Of a stretch of DNA of 23,573 nucleotides, positions 13,687 through 21,050 are shown one piece after another; positions within the stretch are counted from its first letter, which is position 1, and the number at the start of each line of letters is the position of its first letter. This stretch comes from an uncultured Treponema sp. GTDB taxonomy: Bacteria > Spirochaetota > Spirochaetia > Treponematales > Treponemataceae. The notes below the pieces were generated by a model. It did not search any database. It saw only the letters and a list, made by a program, of their open reading frames with translations, and was not told the DNA's origin. The stretch lies in the NCBI GenBank assembly GCA_937885175.1, contig CAKZZO010000044.1:1-23573 (forward strand), given 5' to 3'. The position numbers and the translations under genes were made by a program.

Positions 13687-14301
13687 ATGGACGATTTGTA
13701 CAGTGTTTTGGGCGTGACAGAGAGCGCAAGTGATGATGAAATCAAAAAGGCATACCGAACGCTTGCCTTTAAATATCATCCGGACAGAAATCCCGGCGAC
13801 AAGACTGCGGAAGAAAAATTCAAGAAAATCAATGCCGCCTACGAAGTGCTGGGGGACAAAAACAAGCGCAATCAGTACGACCGCTATGGCTCCACATCGT
13901 CCTATGATTCTTCATCCTCCTACGGTGGCTATGGCAGTTACGGAAACAGCTACAATGGCTACGGAAATACCTATCGCGGCGGTTACAGCCAGCAGGAAGA
14001 TGCCTTCTACCAGTGGTTCAACAGTGCCTTTCAGCAGGCTGAGCGGGAAAGTCGGCAGAATCCCAACAATCAGGGCAATGAAAGCTGGACGGAATATTAC
14101 CGCCGCCAGACGGAACGCCCCATGACCCGCAGTGAAAGTTTTGGTTCGCTGATTCAGCATTTCCTCATGTTCGGATTAGGATTCTTTTTCCTTAGATACA
14201 GTTGGTTTATTCTGCCTTTTGGACCGATTCTCTGTGCTGCCGCCATAATCAAGGGTGCAAAGGGCATGGTGCGGGCAGTCAGGGGAATCTTCGCAAAATA
14301 A
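13687..14301 (+). CDS. J-domain co-chaperone with C-terminal membrane anchor
   Basis: The 204-residue protein opens with a complete J domain (1-68): YSVLGVTESASDDEIKKAYR, H31-P-D33, and the final helix. The HPD motif stimulates DnaK ATPase. A low-complexity Gly/Tyr/Ser segment (about 68-100) follows in place of the G/F linker. The zinc finger and substrate-binding domains of true DnaJ are absent, so this is a class C J-protein and not dnaJ. A hydrophobic C-terminal part (about 150-190) should anchor it in the membrane with the J domain in the cytoplasm. It converges on infA and shares the hairpin between them. The Smr, J-protein, IF-1, DksA neighbourhood resembles that of other treponemes. 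Confidence 0.9.
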   Translation: MDDLYSVLGVTESASDDEIKKAYRTLAFKYHPDRNPGDKTAEEKFKKINAAYEVLGDKNKRNQYDRYGSTSSYDSSSSYGGYGSYGNSYNGYGNTYRGGYSQQEDAFYQWFNSAFQQAERESRQNPNNQGNESWTEYYRRQTERPMTRSESFGSLIQHFLMFGLGFFFLRYSWFILPFGPILCAAAIIKGAKGMVRAVRGIFAK

Positions 14302-14329
14302 AAAAAAGCGCAGCCTGTAAAAACTGCGC
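14301..14329 (-). terminator. Intrinsic terminator of infA
   Basis: Read on the minus strand, GCGCAG, a 10-nt loop and CTGCGC form a 6-bp GC-rich stem followed at once by seven U residues (A7 on the plus strand, 14301-14307). It lies about 37 nt after the infA stop. The hairpin also sits right after the J-protein stop on the other strand, where the U-run is missing. Confidence 0.85.
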
Positions 14330-14365
14330 CATAATCGCTTATGCAAGTATGTGTCGGTAAAGAAT

Positions 14366-14587
14366 CTAGCGTTCGCGGAAAATAATTCTTCCCTGATTTA
14401 AGTCATAGGGAGAAAGCGCAACTTTTACCGTGTCACCGGGAACAATCTTAATGAAATGCTTTCTCATTTTGCCAGACAGGTATGCGATGATTACATGACC
14501 GCCCTGCTTTAATTCTACGCGGAATTTCGCGCCTGGAAGTGCCTCCTTAATCAGGCCGTCTACTTCAATTTCTTCCTCTTTTGCCAC
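14366..14587 (-). CDS. infA: Translation initiation factor IF-1
   Basis: The 73-residue protein is complete IF-1: MAKEEEIEVDGLIKEALPGA, FRVELKQGGHVIIAYLSGKMRK, and VPGDTVKVALSPYDLNQGRI cover the whole S1-like OB fold. IF-1 fills the ribosomal A site during initiation in the cytoplasm. The start codon is GTG at 14587, with a GGAGG ribosome site 4 nt upstream. It is transcribed divergently from the DksA-family gene, away from any ribosomal-protein operon. A clean intrinsic terminator follows, so it is probably a single-gene transcript. Confidence 0.97.
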   Translation of the reverse strand: MAKEEEIEVDGLIKEALPGAKFRVELKQGGHVIIAYLSGKMRKHFIKIVPGDTVKVALSPYDLNQGRIIFRER

Positions 14588-14627
14588 AAGTCCTCCAAAA
14601 AATTGTGCAGATTTTTATCGAAAAAAT

Positions 14628-14656
14628 TTGCTTTTTTTGCATTTTGCACTTATATT
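14628..14656 (+). promoter_or_regulatory. Probable promoter of the DksA-family gene
   Basis: TTGCTT (14628-14633), 17 nt, TATATT (14651-14656). The -10 matches 5 of 6; the -35 keeps only TTG. The predicted leader is about 42 nt and carries GGGAG ahead of ATG 14705. Confidence 0.45.
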
Positions 14657-14704
14657 AGTATGTACAAATACTCAAAATTGTCAACACATGGGAGTTTGGG
14701 AAAA

Positions 14705-15064
14705 ATGGATAAAGAATTTGTAGAGCAGATGAGAGTGAAACTGGAGGAGCAGAAGAAGACTATTCTTGAATCCCTCGCAGCACAAAATGCCGACTACAAA
14801 AAAATTGTGGAAAGCGGCGATGCCACTGGTGATGTCATTGACGTTGCATCTGATGTTATTGATGGTCAGCTTTTGGAATCCTTGGGAACTCAGGACGCAA
14901 ACCGTCTGCAGCAGATTAAAAATGCCTTGGACAGAATCAAGCAGGGTAAATACGGCTTGTGCCTGAAGTGCGGAAAAGAAATTCCCCGCGAGCGTTTGGA
15001 AACCTTGCCCTATGCCTTTATGTGCGTGGACTGCAAGACTCATGACGAGCGCAGGAACCGCTAG
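14705..15064 (+). CDS. dksA: DksA/TraR-family zinc-finger transcription factor
   Basis: The 119-residue protein has an N-terminal coiled coil and a C-terminal C4 zinc finger with Cys86, Cys89, Cys107 and Cys110 (CLKCGKEIPRERLETLPYAF followed by the second Cys pair). The coiled-coil tip contains DVIDVASD (43-50), matching the DxxDxA motif that DksA inserts into the RNA polymerase secondary channel to adjust initiation, often with ppGpp. It is shorter than Escherichia coli DksA but retains both key parts. ATG 14705 has GGGAG about 10 nt upstream; in-frame upstream starts exist but precede or overlap the promoter. It converges on the phosphatase gene with a 13-nt gap. Confidence 0.88.
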   Translation: MDKEFVEQMRVKLEEQKKTILESLAAQNADYKKIVESGDATGDVIDVASDVIDGQLLESLGTQDANRLQQIKNALDRIKQGKYGLCLKCGKEIPRERLETLPYAFMCVDCKTHDERRNR

Positions 15065-15077
15065 TAATTGCTGAATG

Positions 15078-15911
15078 TTACAGCGCAGTAAATGCCATGC
15101 CCTCTGAACTGAGTACCGCTTTTTCCTTGTAGCCTGCTTGTTTTGCCAGTTCAGTGGCAAGGTCAAAGGCACAGTCAAGAGCCACCGCAGTGTGGGCATC
15201 AGAGTTAATCATGACAGGCACATTTTTTTCATGCAGGAGCGAAAGCAGATAGGCTGAAGGATAGGGGCTTGTCATGTAGCCGCGGGAAATAGCACCCGTG
15301 TTGATTTCGGCAACAACGCCTGATTTTGCAATGGCTTCTGCCAGTGACCGCAACTCTTTTTTATACCATTCCTCATCTTCAGAAAAAAGCCTGAGTTTGC
15401 CGTTGAATTTGCGGATTAAGTCTGCGTGGCCAAGAATGGTAAAGTCTCCGCGGAAAAGCATTTCTTTTTGCAGTGAAAAATAATATCCCACTGCCTTCTG
15501 CACATTTCCCTCAAAAATGTCGCGGATGCCTTCTGCCAGTTCAGGCGGATTGTTGTCCACGGCAAAGATTTTTGTCGGGTTTGGCAGAAAGTGCACGGAG
15601 CCAATCAGAAAATCAGGCTTAAAGGCGGAAAAATTCTCAAAGCGGGGAGCACAGATGCCGGGCAGGTAGTCTGCCTCAAAGCCCAAAAAGATTTCGATTT
15701 TGCCGGCGTATTCCTTTTGCAGGCGGCGGATTTCCTGCGTGTATGCACCGTGCTGTCTGCTTTCTAAATGCCAGTCGGAAGAGTAGGGATACATGCTGTG
15801 TGCGGAAAAGCCCAGCCGCTCAATGCCTTTTTCAATGGCGGCTTTCACCATCTCTTCGGGTGTGTTCTTGCCATCGCAAAAAGTTGTGTGTGTATGAAAA
15901 TTAGTTTTCAT
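15078..15911 (-). CDS. PHP-family histidinol-phosphatase-like phosphoesterase
   Basis: The 277-residue protein has the PHP metal-site motifs in order: NFHTHTTFCDGKNTPEEM (His6, His8), FLGFEADY, IGSVHF, LGHAD, and a final INSDAHTAV. This pattern fits HisJ/HisK-type histidinol phosphatases, which hydrolyse histidinol phosphate in histidine synthesis. Related PHP proteins have other phosphoester substrates. No other his genes are nearby, so the substrate is inferred. The ATG at 15911 lies inside the last 11 bases of the response-regulator gene, with GAAGG about 11 nt upstream, which indicates coupled translation. An in-frame extension to 16001 would run deep into the regulator and lacks homology. 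Confidence 0.82.
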   Translation of the reverse strand: MKTNFHTHTTFCDGKNTPEEMVKAAIEKGIERLGFSAHSMYPYSSDWHLESRQHGAYTQEIRRLQKEYAGKIEIFLGFEADYLPGICAPRFENFSAFKPDFLIGSVHFLPNPTKIFAVDNNPPELAEGIRDIFEGNVQKAVGYYFSLQKEMLFRGDFTILGHADLIRKFNGKLRLFSEDEEWYKKELRSLAEAIAKSGVVAEINTGAISRGYMTSPYPSAYLLSLLHEKNVPVMINSDAHTAVALDCAFDLATELAKQAGYKEKAVLSSEGMAFTAL

Positions 15912-17154
15912 GGTAGCGCATGCCTTCAATTTTGAGGACTTCCACGCATTTTGCGAGAATGGTTTCCGGCTTTTGGGGCTTAACCAGATAGGCTTTTGCA
16001 CCGATGTTCAGGGCTTTTACCACAACTTCCCGCTGCATTGCCTGAGAATAGATGATGACTGGCATGTGACTCTGCTTTGCCGCCAGTTTGTTGAGCACTT
16101 CCAGACCGGAAAGCCCCGGCATAAAGATGTCAAGTATAATCAAATCGTAGTAGCGTTCTTCAATGGCACACAAAAAATCCTCGCCCGATTCAAAGGTTTC
16201 TGCCTCACAGCCGATTGTAGCGAGCATGTTTTTGAGCAGGTTGCGGAAAATAGGCTGGTCGTCCACGATGGCTGCATGAAAAAGAATGCCGGAATCTTCT
16301 TCATCACGGCTGAGGCTTTCCGAGACAAAGCGGGTTCCGTAGGATTCATCGCGCACAAGGTCTTCGGACAGCAGTTTTTCTGAAATCTGTTCCTGACTGG
16401 TGGTGCTTGAAAATCCTTTGACCACCGTTCCCAGCACTTCCGCAAGACTGCGCACAACTTTTATGCCGGCATATTCCGTATGACCCTCCACCAGGTCTTT
16501 TACAAAGGCATTGAGCGAAAGAATCTTGATATTGGGTTTGAGGATTTTTGGACAGGAAAGCAGGGCATCCAAAAGCTGTTCCAGATTGGGTGCGTCAAGG
16601 AAAGTCAGTTCCATATCCGTAAGCATGACGATGACTTTTGGGCGGTCAGCGTCAATGTCCTTGATGAAGTCTGGAATCTTATGCTTCATCATGGCAATTT
16701 TTTCGTGATTCAGTCCCTGTGCAATTTCTATAAAAAGCACTTTGTCATTTATGTGCATGTTAAGTACGCAGGGAGTGGTGTCCATGGCAAAGGTGATGCC
16801 CAGAATCTTTCCCAGGGCTTCCAGAAACAAGTCCATTTTGAGCGGGCGCTTAAAGTAACTGACCACGCCCAGCTGAATTAAATCTGCAATCTTGTCTTTT
16901 TCAATTTTTGGCCCAATGAGGATGACGGGGATTTTTTTTGCGTTGGGGTCGGATTTTTTTTGCTGAAGAAAAGGCAAGGCCGCACTGACTGACTCAACAT
17001 CGAGAATCAGCAAGTCGGGGAGGACTTTGATGGTGCGTGTGAATGCCGTAAGAAGTCCCGTTCCGCTTTCTACGTTGATGGCATAGGAGGCAAGCTTTTC
17101 TTTTAGAAACTCACGAAAATTATTGTCTGCGTCCATCAGCAAAACTTGTTTCAT
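15901..17154 (-). CDS. REC-STAS-REC double response regulator
   Basis: The 417-residue protein has three parts. Residues 1-118 form a receiver with D8, D10, phosphoacceptor candidate D52 and K102, but no Ser/Thr after the fourth strand (VILIGPK). Residues about 128-246 look like a STAS-type alpha/beta domain (KVLFIEIAQGLNHEKIAMMK, VIVMLTDMELTFLD). Residues about 294-408 form a fully equipped receiver with D298-D299, D342 in LIILDIFMPG, S370 and K392. There is no DNA-binding or enzymatic output domain, so signalling must pass by protein contact, perhaps with an anti-sigma or chemotaxis-like partner. The domains are seen; the partner is unknown. ATG 17154 has no Shine-Dalgarno sequence and follows a leaderless-type promoter. 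Confidence 0.85.
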   Translation of the reverse strand: MKQVLLMDADNNFREFLKEKLASYAINVESGTGLLTAFTRTIKVLPDLLILDVESVSAALPFLQQKKSDPNAKKIPVILIGPKIEKDKIADLIQLGVVSYFKRPLKMDLFLEALGKILGITFAMDTTPCVLNMHINDKVLFIEIAQGLNHEKIAMMKHKIPDFIKDIDADRPKVIVMLTDMELTFLDAPNLEQLLDALLSCPKILKPNIKILSLNAFVKDLVEGHTEYAGIKVVRSLAEVLGTVVKGFSSTTSQEQISEKLLSEDLVRDESYGTRFVSESLSRDEEDSGILFHAAIVDDQPIFRNLLKNMLATIGCEAETFESGEDFLCAIEERYYDLIILDIFMPGLSGLEVLNKLAAKQSHMPVIIYSQAMQREVVVKALNIGAKAYLVKPQKPETILAKCVEVLKIEGMRYHEN

Positions 17155-17160
17155 ATGATT

Positions 17161-17189
17161 ATGATATAGGAACATTGCCGAATTTTCAA
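17161..17189 (-). promoter_or_regulatory. Promoter of the REC-STAS-REC gene, leaderless geometry
   Basis: On the minus strand: TTGAAA (17189-17184, 5 of 6), a 17-nt spacer, TATCAT (17166-17161, 5 of 6), six bases AATCAT, then ATG 17154. There is no Shine-Dalgarno sequence. The layout is identical to those of hslO and the fliN-like gene. Confidence 0.75.
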
Positions 17190-17218
17190 CAGAAATTCTT
17201 GCGATATGAAGAAGGTTT

Positions 17219-17248
17219 TTTACATTTTTTGGAAATCTGTGCTATTAT
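17219..17248 (+). promoter_or_regulatory. Promoter of the DJ-1 family gene
   Basis: TTTACA (17219-17224, 5 of 6), an 18-nt spacer, and TATTAT (17243-17248, 5 of 6) preceded by TGC as an extended -10. A leader of about 25 nt contains a consensus AGGAGG (17267-17272), 7 nt before ATG 17280. It contrasts with the leaderless promoter diverging from the same intergenic region. Confidence 0.75.
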
Positions 17249-17279
17249 ATAGTAGTAGGAAAAATCAGGAGGATTGCAT

Positions 17280-17912
17280 ATGAAAAAAGTGACTGTATTT
17301 TTGGCTCGCGGATTTGAAGAGATTGAAGCCATAACCATTATTGATTATTTGCGCCGTGCGGAAGTGGACGTGACCACCGTGGCTATTCCTGAAAAGGGAT
17401 CGATTGAAAGCACGGCACTGGTAATGGGCTCCCACTGCATTTCTGTGGTTGCCGACATGCAGCTGAATGTGTACCTGCACTCCCTGGGGGAGGAATATCC
17501 TGATGCAGTTTTTTGTCCTGGCGGCATGCCCGGTGCCATAAACATTGCAAACTGTGAGCCTGCAGTGGACTTGATAAAGAAGATGTACAGGGCGGATAAA
17601 ATCGTAGCCGCCATCTGTGCCGCTCCCATCGTCGTGCTGGCAAAAACAGGCATTCTTGCGGGTAAAAGTTACACTTGCTACCCCGGCATGGAAGATGACC
17701 TTGCAAACTATTGCGGCTCGGCTCCAAAAATGGCTGCCGCCATGAAAGGCTCCAAGTTGATTCGTGGCGTACCCTTCGTCTTTGACCAGAATGTGCTAAC
17801 TGGGCGCGGTCCTGGCACCGCTGAAGAATACGCCATGGAATTTGTCCGCCTGCTCACCGATGAGGCAACAAAAAACCGCTTGGCAAAAGGAGCCTGCCAG
17901 CGGGGTTATTGA
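17280..17912 (+). CDS. DJ-1/PfpI superfamily protein (YajL/ThiJ type)
   Basis: The 210-residue protein is a DJ-1-clade member. FLARGFEEIEA carries the conserved acidic partner (Glu16), and AAICAAP places the reactive nucleophile-elbow cysteine at Cys113. GGMPGA and LTGRGPGTA are further landmarks. DJ-1 homologues act in the cytoplasm in protection against oxidative and carbonyl stress; glyoxalase and deglycase activities have been proposed and disputed. All catalytic positions are intact. ATG 17280 with AGGAGG at 7 nt is a clear start. The gene has its own promoter and faces ackA convergently across a hairpin-rich gap. Confidence 0.92.
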   Translation: MKKVTVFLARGFEEIEAITIIDYLRRAEVDVTTVAIPEKGSIESTALVMGSHCISVVADMQLNVYLHSLGEEYPDAVFCPGGMPGAINIANCEPAVDLIKKMYRADKIVAAICAAPIVVLAKTGILAGKSYTCYPGMEDDLANYCGSAPKMAAAMKGSKLIRGVPFVFDQNVLTGRGPGTAEEYAMEFVRLLTDEATKNRLAKGACQRGY

Positions 17913-18098
17913 AATCTGCTTGCATATGCTTTGATGAACACGGATATATTTATGAGCCGCGAAGCGGGATTTTTAAGGGCAGCGTCCTTAAAGCGTGCCG
18001 TAAAGTGGTGGGGCTTTAGGGGAGGAGTAACCCGCACTTCGCAGTAGGGGGGTGCTCCTCCCCTAATAACAGGGGGGTACAGGGGAAGTCCCCTGAAG
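17913..18098. repeat. Hairpin-rich intergenic block between convergent genes
   Basis: Three perfect inverted repeats lie in 186 bases: TTTAAGG/CCTTAAA at 17972-17992 (7-nt loop), a 12-bp arm pair TTAGGGGAGGAG/CTCCTCCCCTAA at 18016-18027 and 18055-18066 (27-nt loop that is itself C- and G-rich), and CAGGGGA/TCCCCTG at 18080-18095. They lie downstream of both the DJ-1 gene and ackA, so bidirectional termination or mRNA 3'-end protection fits. None has a proper U-run. The G/C-rich, nested arrangement also looks like a dispersed intergenic repeat, but a second copy is not visible in this window. Confidence 0.55.
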
Positions 18099-19433
18099 TT
18101 ATGGACGAACGATAATTGACGCCAGTTCCGGTGTCTTTTCCAAATCTTTTTTCAGCCCTTCCTCTCGAGCCTTGTTCTTGTAGGCAGGATCCTGGAAGCT
18201 GTAGGTGAAGTTGGTGTGGACATCGTAGGTGCCGTTCATAATGGCGAATGCATCTTCGGTCATAACCAGTTCTTCGTCTGTGGGAATGACAAATACCTTT
18301 ACCTTGCTGTCGTCCGCACTGATGCAGGTTTCTGCGTTGCCAGTGTTTGCAAGGGCATTTTTCTTGGGGTCGATTTTTACGCCCAGCCACTCAAGACCTT
18401 CCAGAGCCTTGCCGCGGATGAGGGCAGAGTGTTCGCCAACGCCAGCGGTGTATACGATTGCGTCAACCGGACCGATTGCAGCCATATATGCGCCAAAGTA
18501 TTTCTTCAGGCGGTAACATTCCATGTCTACGGCAAGCTGGCAGTCCTTGTCACCCTTTGCGGCTGCTTCAGCAACATCGCGGCGGTCAGCAGACTTTCCA
18601 GTAAGACCCAGCAAGCCAGACTTTTTGTTCATTGCATTGTCCATGTCTGCGGGACTCATGCCTGTCTTGCGCATGATGTAGAAGGGAAGCGCCGGATCCA
18701 TGTCACCAGTACGGGTTCCCATAACGAGACCTTCCAGCGGAGTAATGCCCATTGAAGTGTCGTAGCAGCAGCCGTTCTTAACCGCACACATGGATGCGCC
18801 GTTGCCAACGTGAGCGATGATAACATTGGTGTCTTTGGGAGCCTTGTGGAGAAGGACAGAAGCACGCTTTGCGGTGTAGAGGAATGAAGTTCCGTGGAAA
18901 CCGTAGCGGCGGGCAGCGTATTTTTCGTACCATTCCTTGGGAATTGCATAGCGGTAGCTTGAAGGCGGCATTGTCTGATGCCATGCAGTGTCCAGAACTG
19001 CAACGTGGGGTACGTTGGGAAGTACTTTCTGAGCTGCTTCAATACCCATGATGTTTGCAGGGTTGTGGAGGGGACCCAAATCCTGTACTGAGCGGAATGT
19101 CTCCAGGACTTCGGGAGTAACCTTAACGCTCTTGGTGAACTTGTCGCCGCCGTGCAGAACACGATGACCGACCGCACCGATAACGCTCATGTCAGAAATA
19201 ACGCCGTGGTCTTTGTCCGTAATGGCGTTCAAAATCAACTCAATTGCTTCCTTGTGAGTGGGACAGGGGCTTTCCAGCACGAATTTGTCCTTTCCCTTGG
19301 GCTTGTGGGTAATCACTGAACCGTCCTGAGTAACGCGCTCTACAATGCCCGTTGCCAGAACATCCTTGTTGTCCCAGTCATACACCTGGTATTTTGCGGA
19401 AGAAGACCCGCAGTTCAAAGTAAGAATAACCAT
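18099..19433 (-). CDS. ackA: Acetate kinase
   Basis: The 444-residue protein carries all acetate kinase signatures: ILTLNCGSSSAKY at the N-terminus, GHRVLHGGDKF, HNPANIMGIEA, VAVLDTAWHQTMP, RRYGFHGTS, and AHVGNGASMCAVKNG with the following GLVMGTRTGDMDPA. The enzyme converts acetyl phosphate and ADP to acetate and ATP, the energy-yielding last step of acetogenic sugar fermentation. The C-terminus runs some 40 residues past the usual end with a lysine-rich tail. ATG 19433 is preceded by AAGGA at 7 nt. The partner gene pta is not in the window; the MATE gene lies 42 nt upstream on the same strand. Confidence 0.97.
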   Translation of the reverse strand: MVILTLNCGSSSAKYQVYDWDNKDVLATGIVERVTQDGSVITHKPKGKDKFVLESPCPTHKEAIELILNAITDKDHGVISDMSVIGAVGHRVLHGGDKFTKSVKVTPEVLETFRSVQDLGPLHNPANIMGIEAAQKVLPNVPHVAVLDTAWHQTMPPSSYRYAIPKEWYEKYAARRYGFHGTSFLYTAKRASVLLHKAPKDTNVIIAHVGNGASMCAVKNGCCYDTSMGITPLEGLVMGTRTGDMDPALPFYIMRKTGMSPADMDNAMNKKSGLLGLTGKSADRRDVAEAAAKGDKDCQLAVDMECYRLKKYFGAYMAAIGPVDAIVYTAGVGEHSALIRGKALEGLEWLGVKIDPKKNALANTGNAETCISADDSKVKVFVIPTDEELVMTEDAFAIMNGTYDVHTNFTYSFQDPAYKNKAREEGLKKDLEKTPELASIIVRP

Positions 19434-19466
19434 TGTTTCGTCCTTTTCAATGAAAATTGTGTCCTT

Positions 19467-19472
19467 ATTATA
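19467..19472 (-). promoter_or_regulatory. Possible -10 box of ackA
   Basis: A perfect TATAAT on the minus strand lies between the MATE stop (19476) and ackA, giving a leader of about 27 nt with AAGGA near its end. The -35 region (TTCCCC at 17 nt) is poor, so ackA may rely partly on read-through from the MATE gene. Confidence 0.45.
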
Positions 19473-19475
19473 CAA

Positions 19476-20864
19476 CTATTCTCTAAATTGGGGAAGTAAT
19501 TTGTCCATTCTGTTCATCTTGTGAAAAAAAGCAACGGCAAAGGGAATGGAAGTGGCGCTTGTGAGCAAGTCGCTGATAGCCTGACTAACCTGCACACCAG
19601 TAATGCCGATGACCCGAGGCAGAATCAGAATCAGGGGAATAAAATAGAGCCCTTGGCGCAGGCTGGAAAGAAAAGTGGCCGCCTTGGCTTCTCCCGTTGT
19701 CTGCAGCATCATGTTGGTGCCAAAAATCAAGGCGTGGAAGGGCAGGGAGGAACACTGACAGCGCATGGCGAGAGCACCCACGGAAATAACATCGGGATCA
19801 TTACGGAAGGCGGCGACAATCTGCGGGGCAAAAATCACAAAGAAAAGTCCGAATGCCGACATTACGCCAAAGGTCGCCTTAATCATAAAGAAAAAGGCCT
19901 GCTTTACCCGTGCAAAATTTCCTGCCCCAAAGTTCATGCCGCAGACTGGCTGAAATCCCTGACCGATACCAATGGCAATCGACATCAGGAACATAAAGAC
20001 ACGGTTGGTAATGGACATGCCCGCCACCGCCGCATCTCCATAGGAGCCTGCCGCTACATTTAATAATATAGAAGAAATTGTTGCCATACCCTGCCTGAAA
20101 AGGGAAGGAAGTCCATTTTTAACTATTTTTTTGTAGGTCTGACCACTGCGGGAAAGATGGGAAAGGGAAAGCTCCGCCACCGATTTCTTCCGCAAAAAGA
20201 CGGAAAGCAGGAGGCTGAAACTTACGCACTGACTCAACAGCGTTGCAATAGCCGCCCCGCTGATGCCCAGCTTGAAGACAAAAATGAAAAGGGGGTCAAG
20301 ACCGATATTTAAAATGCCGCCAAAGGTCAGCCCCACCATAGAAAGAGCGGCTTTTCCCTGAAAGCGCAGCTGGTTGTTCATCACAAAGGTGGTGCACATA
20401 AAGGGTACGCCAATCAAAATGTAGCGGGCATAGGCTTCCGCATAGGGCTGAATGGTAGGTGTGGCTCCCAGCATGGTGACCAGAGGCTTCTGAAAAATCA
20501 ATCCTATCGTACCCAGAATAATTCCCATGGTAAAGGTAAAGAAAATGGCAGACGAACAGTACATGTTTGCCCTGTCATAGTCTTTTGCTCCCAGAGCACG
20601 GGAGGTGAGGCTGCCAGAACCCATGCCAATCGTAAAGCCAAGTGCCTGAATTATCGTCATTATGGAAAAATTGATGCCCACAGCACCGCTTGCACTTGTT
20701 CCCAGCTGAGATACAAAGAAAGTGTCCGCCATGTTGTAGATGGCTGTTATCATCATGCTGATAATTGTGGGAATAGCCATGCGGATGATAAGGTGACCCA
20801 CAGGCGCAGTTGTCATCTGCAAGAGCATTTCATCTTGATTTGTCTTGACTTCACGGTGAGCCAT
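19476..20864 (-). CDS. MATE-family multidrug/cation exporter
   Basis: The 462-residue integral membrane protein has about 12 hydrophobic helices in two halves. It shows MATE-typical segments: IPTIISMMITAIYNMADTFF near the start, GSGSLTSRALGAKDYDRA after the second helix, and the matching second-half motif GIGQGFQPVCGMNFGAGNF. It most resembles the MepA-like branch. MATE pumps export cationic drugs or metabolites using Na+ or H+. ATG 20864 has a weak AGGGA about 10 nt upstream; an in-frame TTG at 20921 would add 19 residues. It diverges from the beta-helix gene. The substrate is unknown. Confidence 0.92.
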   Translation of the reverse strand: MAHREVKTNQDEMLLQMTTAPVGHLIIRMAIPTIISMMITAIYNMADTFFVSQLGTSASGAVGINFSIMTIIQALGFTIGMGSGSLTSRALGAKDYDRANMYCSSAIFFTFTMGIILGTIGLIFQKPLVTMLGATPTIQPYAEAYARYILIGVPFMCTTFVMNNQLRFQGKAALSMVGLTFGGILNIGLDPLFIFVFKLGISGAAIATLLSQCVSFSLLLSVFLRKKSVAELSLSHLSRSGQTYKKIVKNGLPSLFRQGMATISSILLNVAAGSYGDAAVAGMSITNRVFMFLMSIAIGIGQGFQPVCGMNFGAGNFARVKQAFFFMIKATFGVMSAFGLFFVIFAPQIVAAFRNDPDVISVGALAMRCQCSSLPFHALIFGTNMMLQTTGEAKAATFLSSLRQGLYFIPLILILPRVIGITGVQVSQAISDLLTSATSIPFAVAFFHKMNRMDKLLPQFRE

Positions 20865-21050
20865 AAGAATAGTTTCCCTTTTTTCTCCAACTTTTTCAAG
20901 CGAAAAAAGTGATGAGGGCAAAGCGACAGGATAACTTTTTGTTTTATAACAAGGTGATTATGGAATTGGACGTAACGTTGGGGCATACTGGTTTTTGAAA
21001 TAGATAGCATATGCCGCATGAAAAATATGGAATATGCTAGGAGTGCAAGA

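Noticed and set aside
17913..18098. CRISPR array or riboswitch in the hairpin block
   Set aside because: There are no regularly spaced direct repeats, and the block lies downstream of both flanking genes, not upstream of either.
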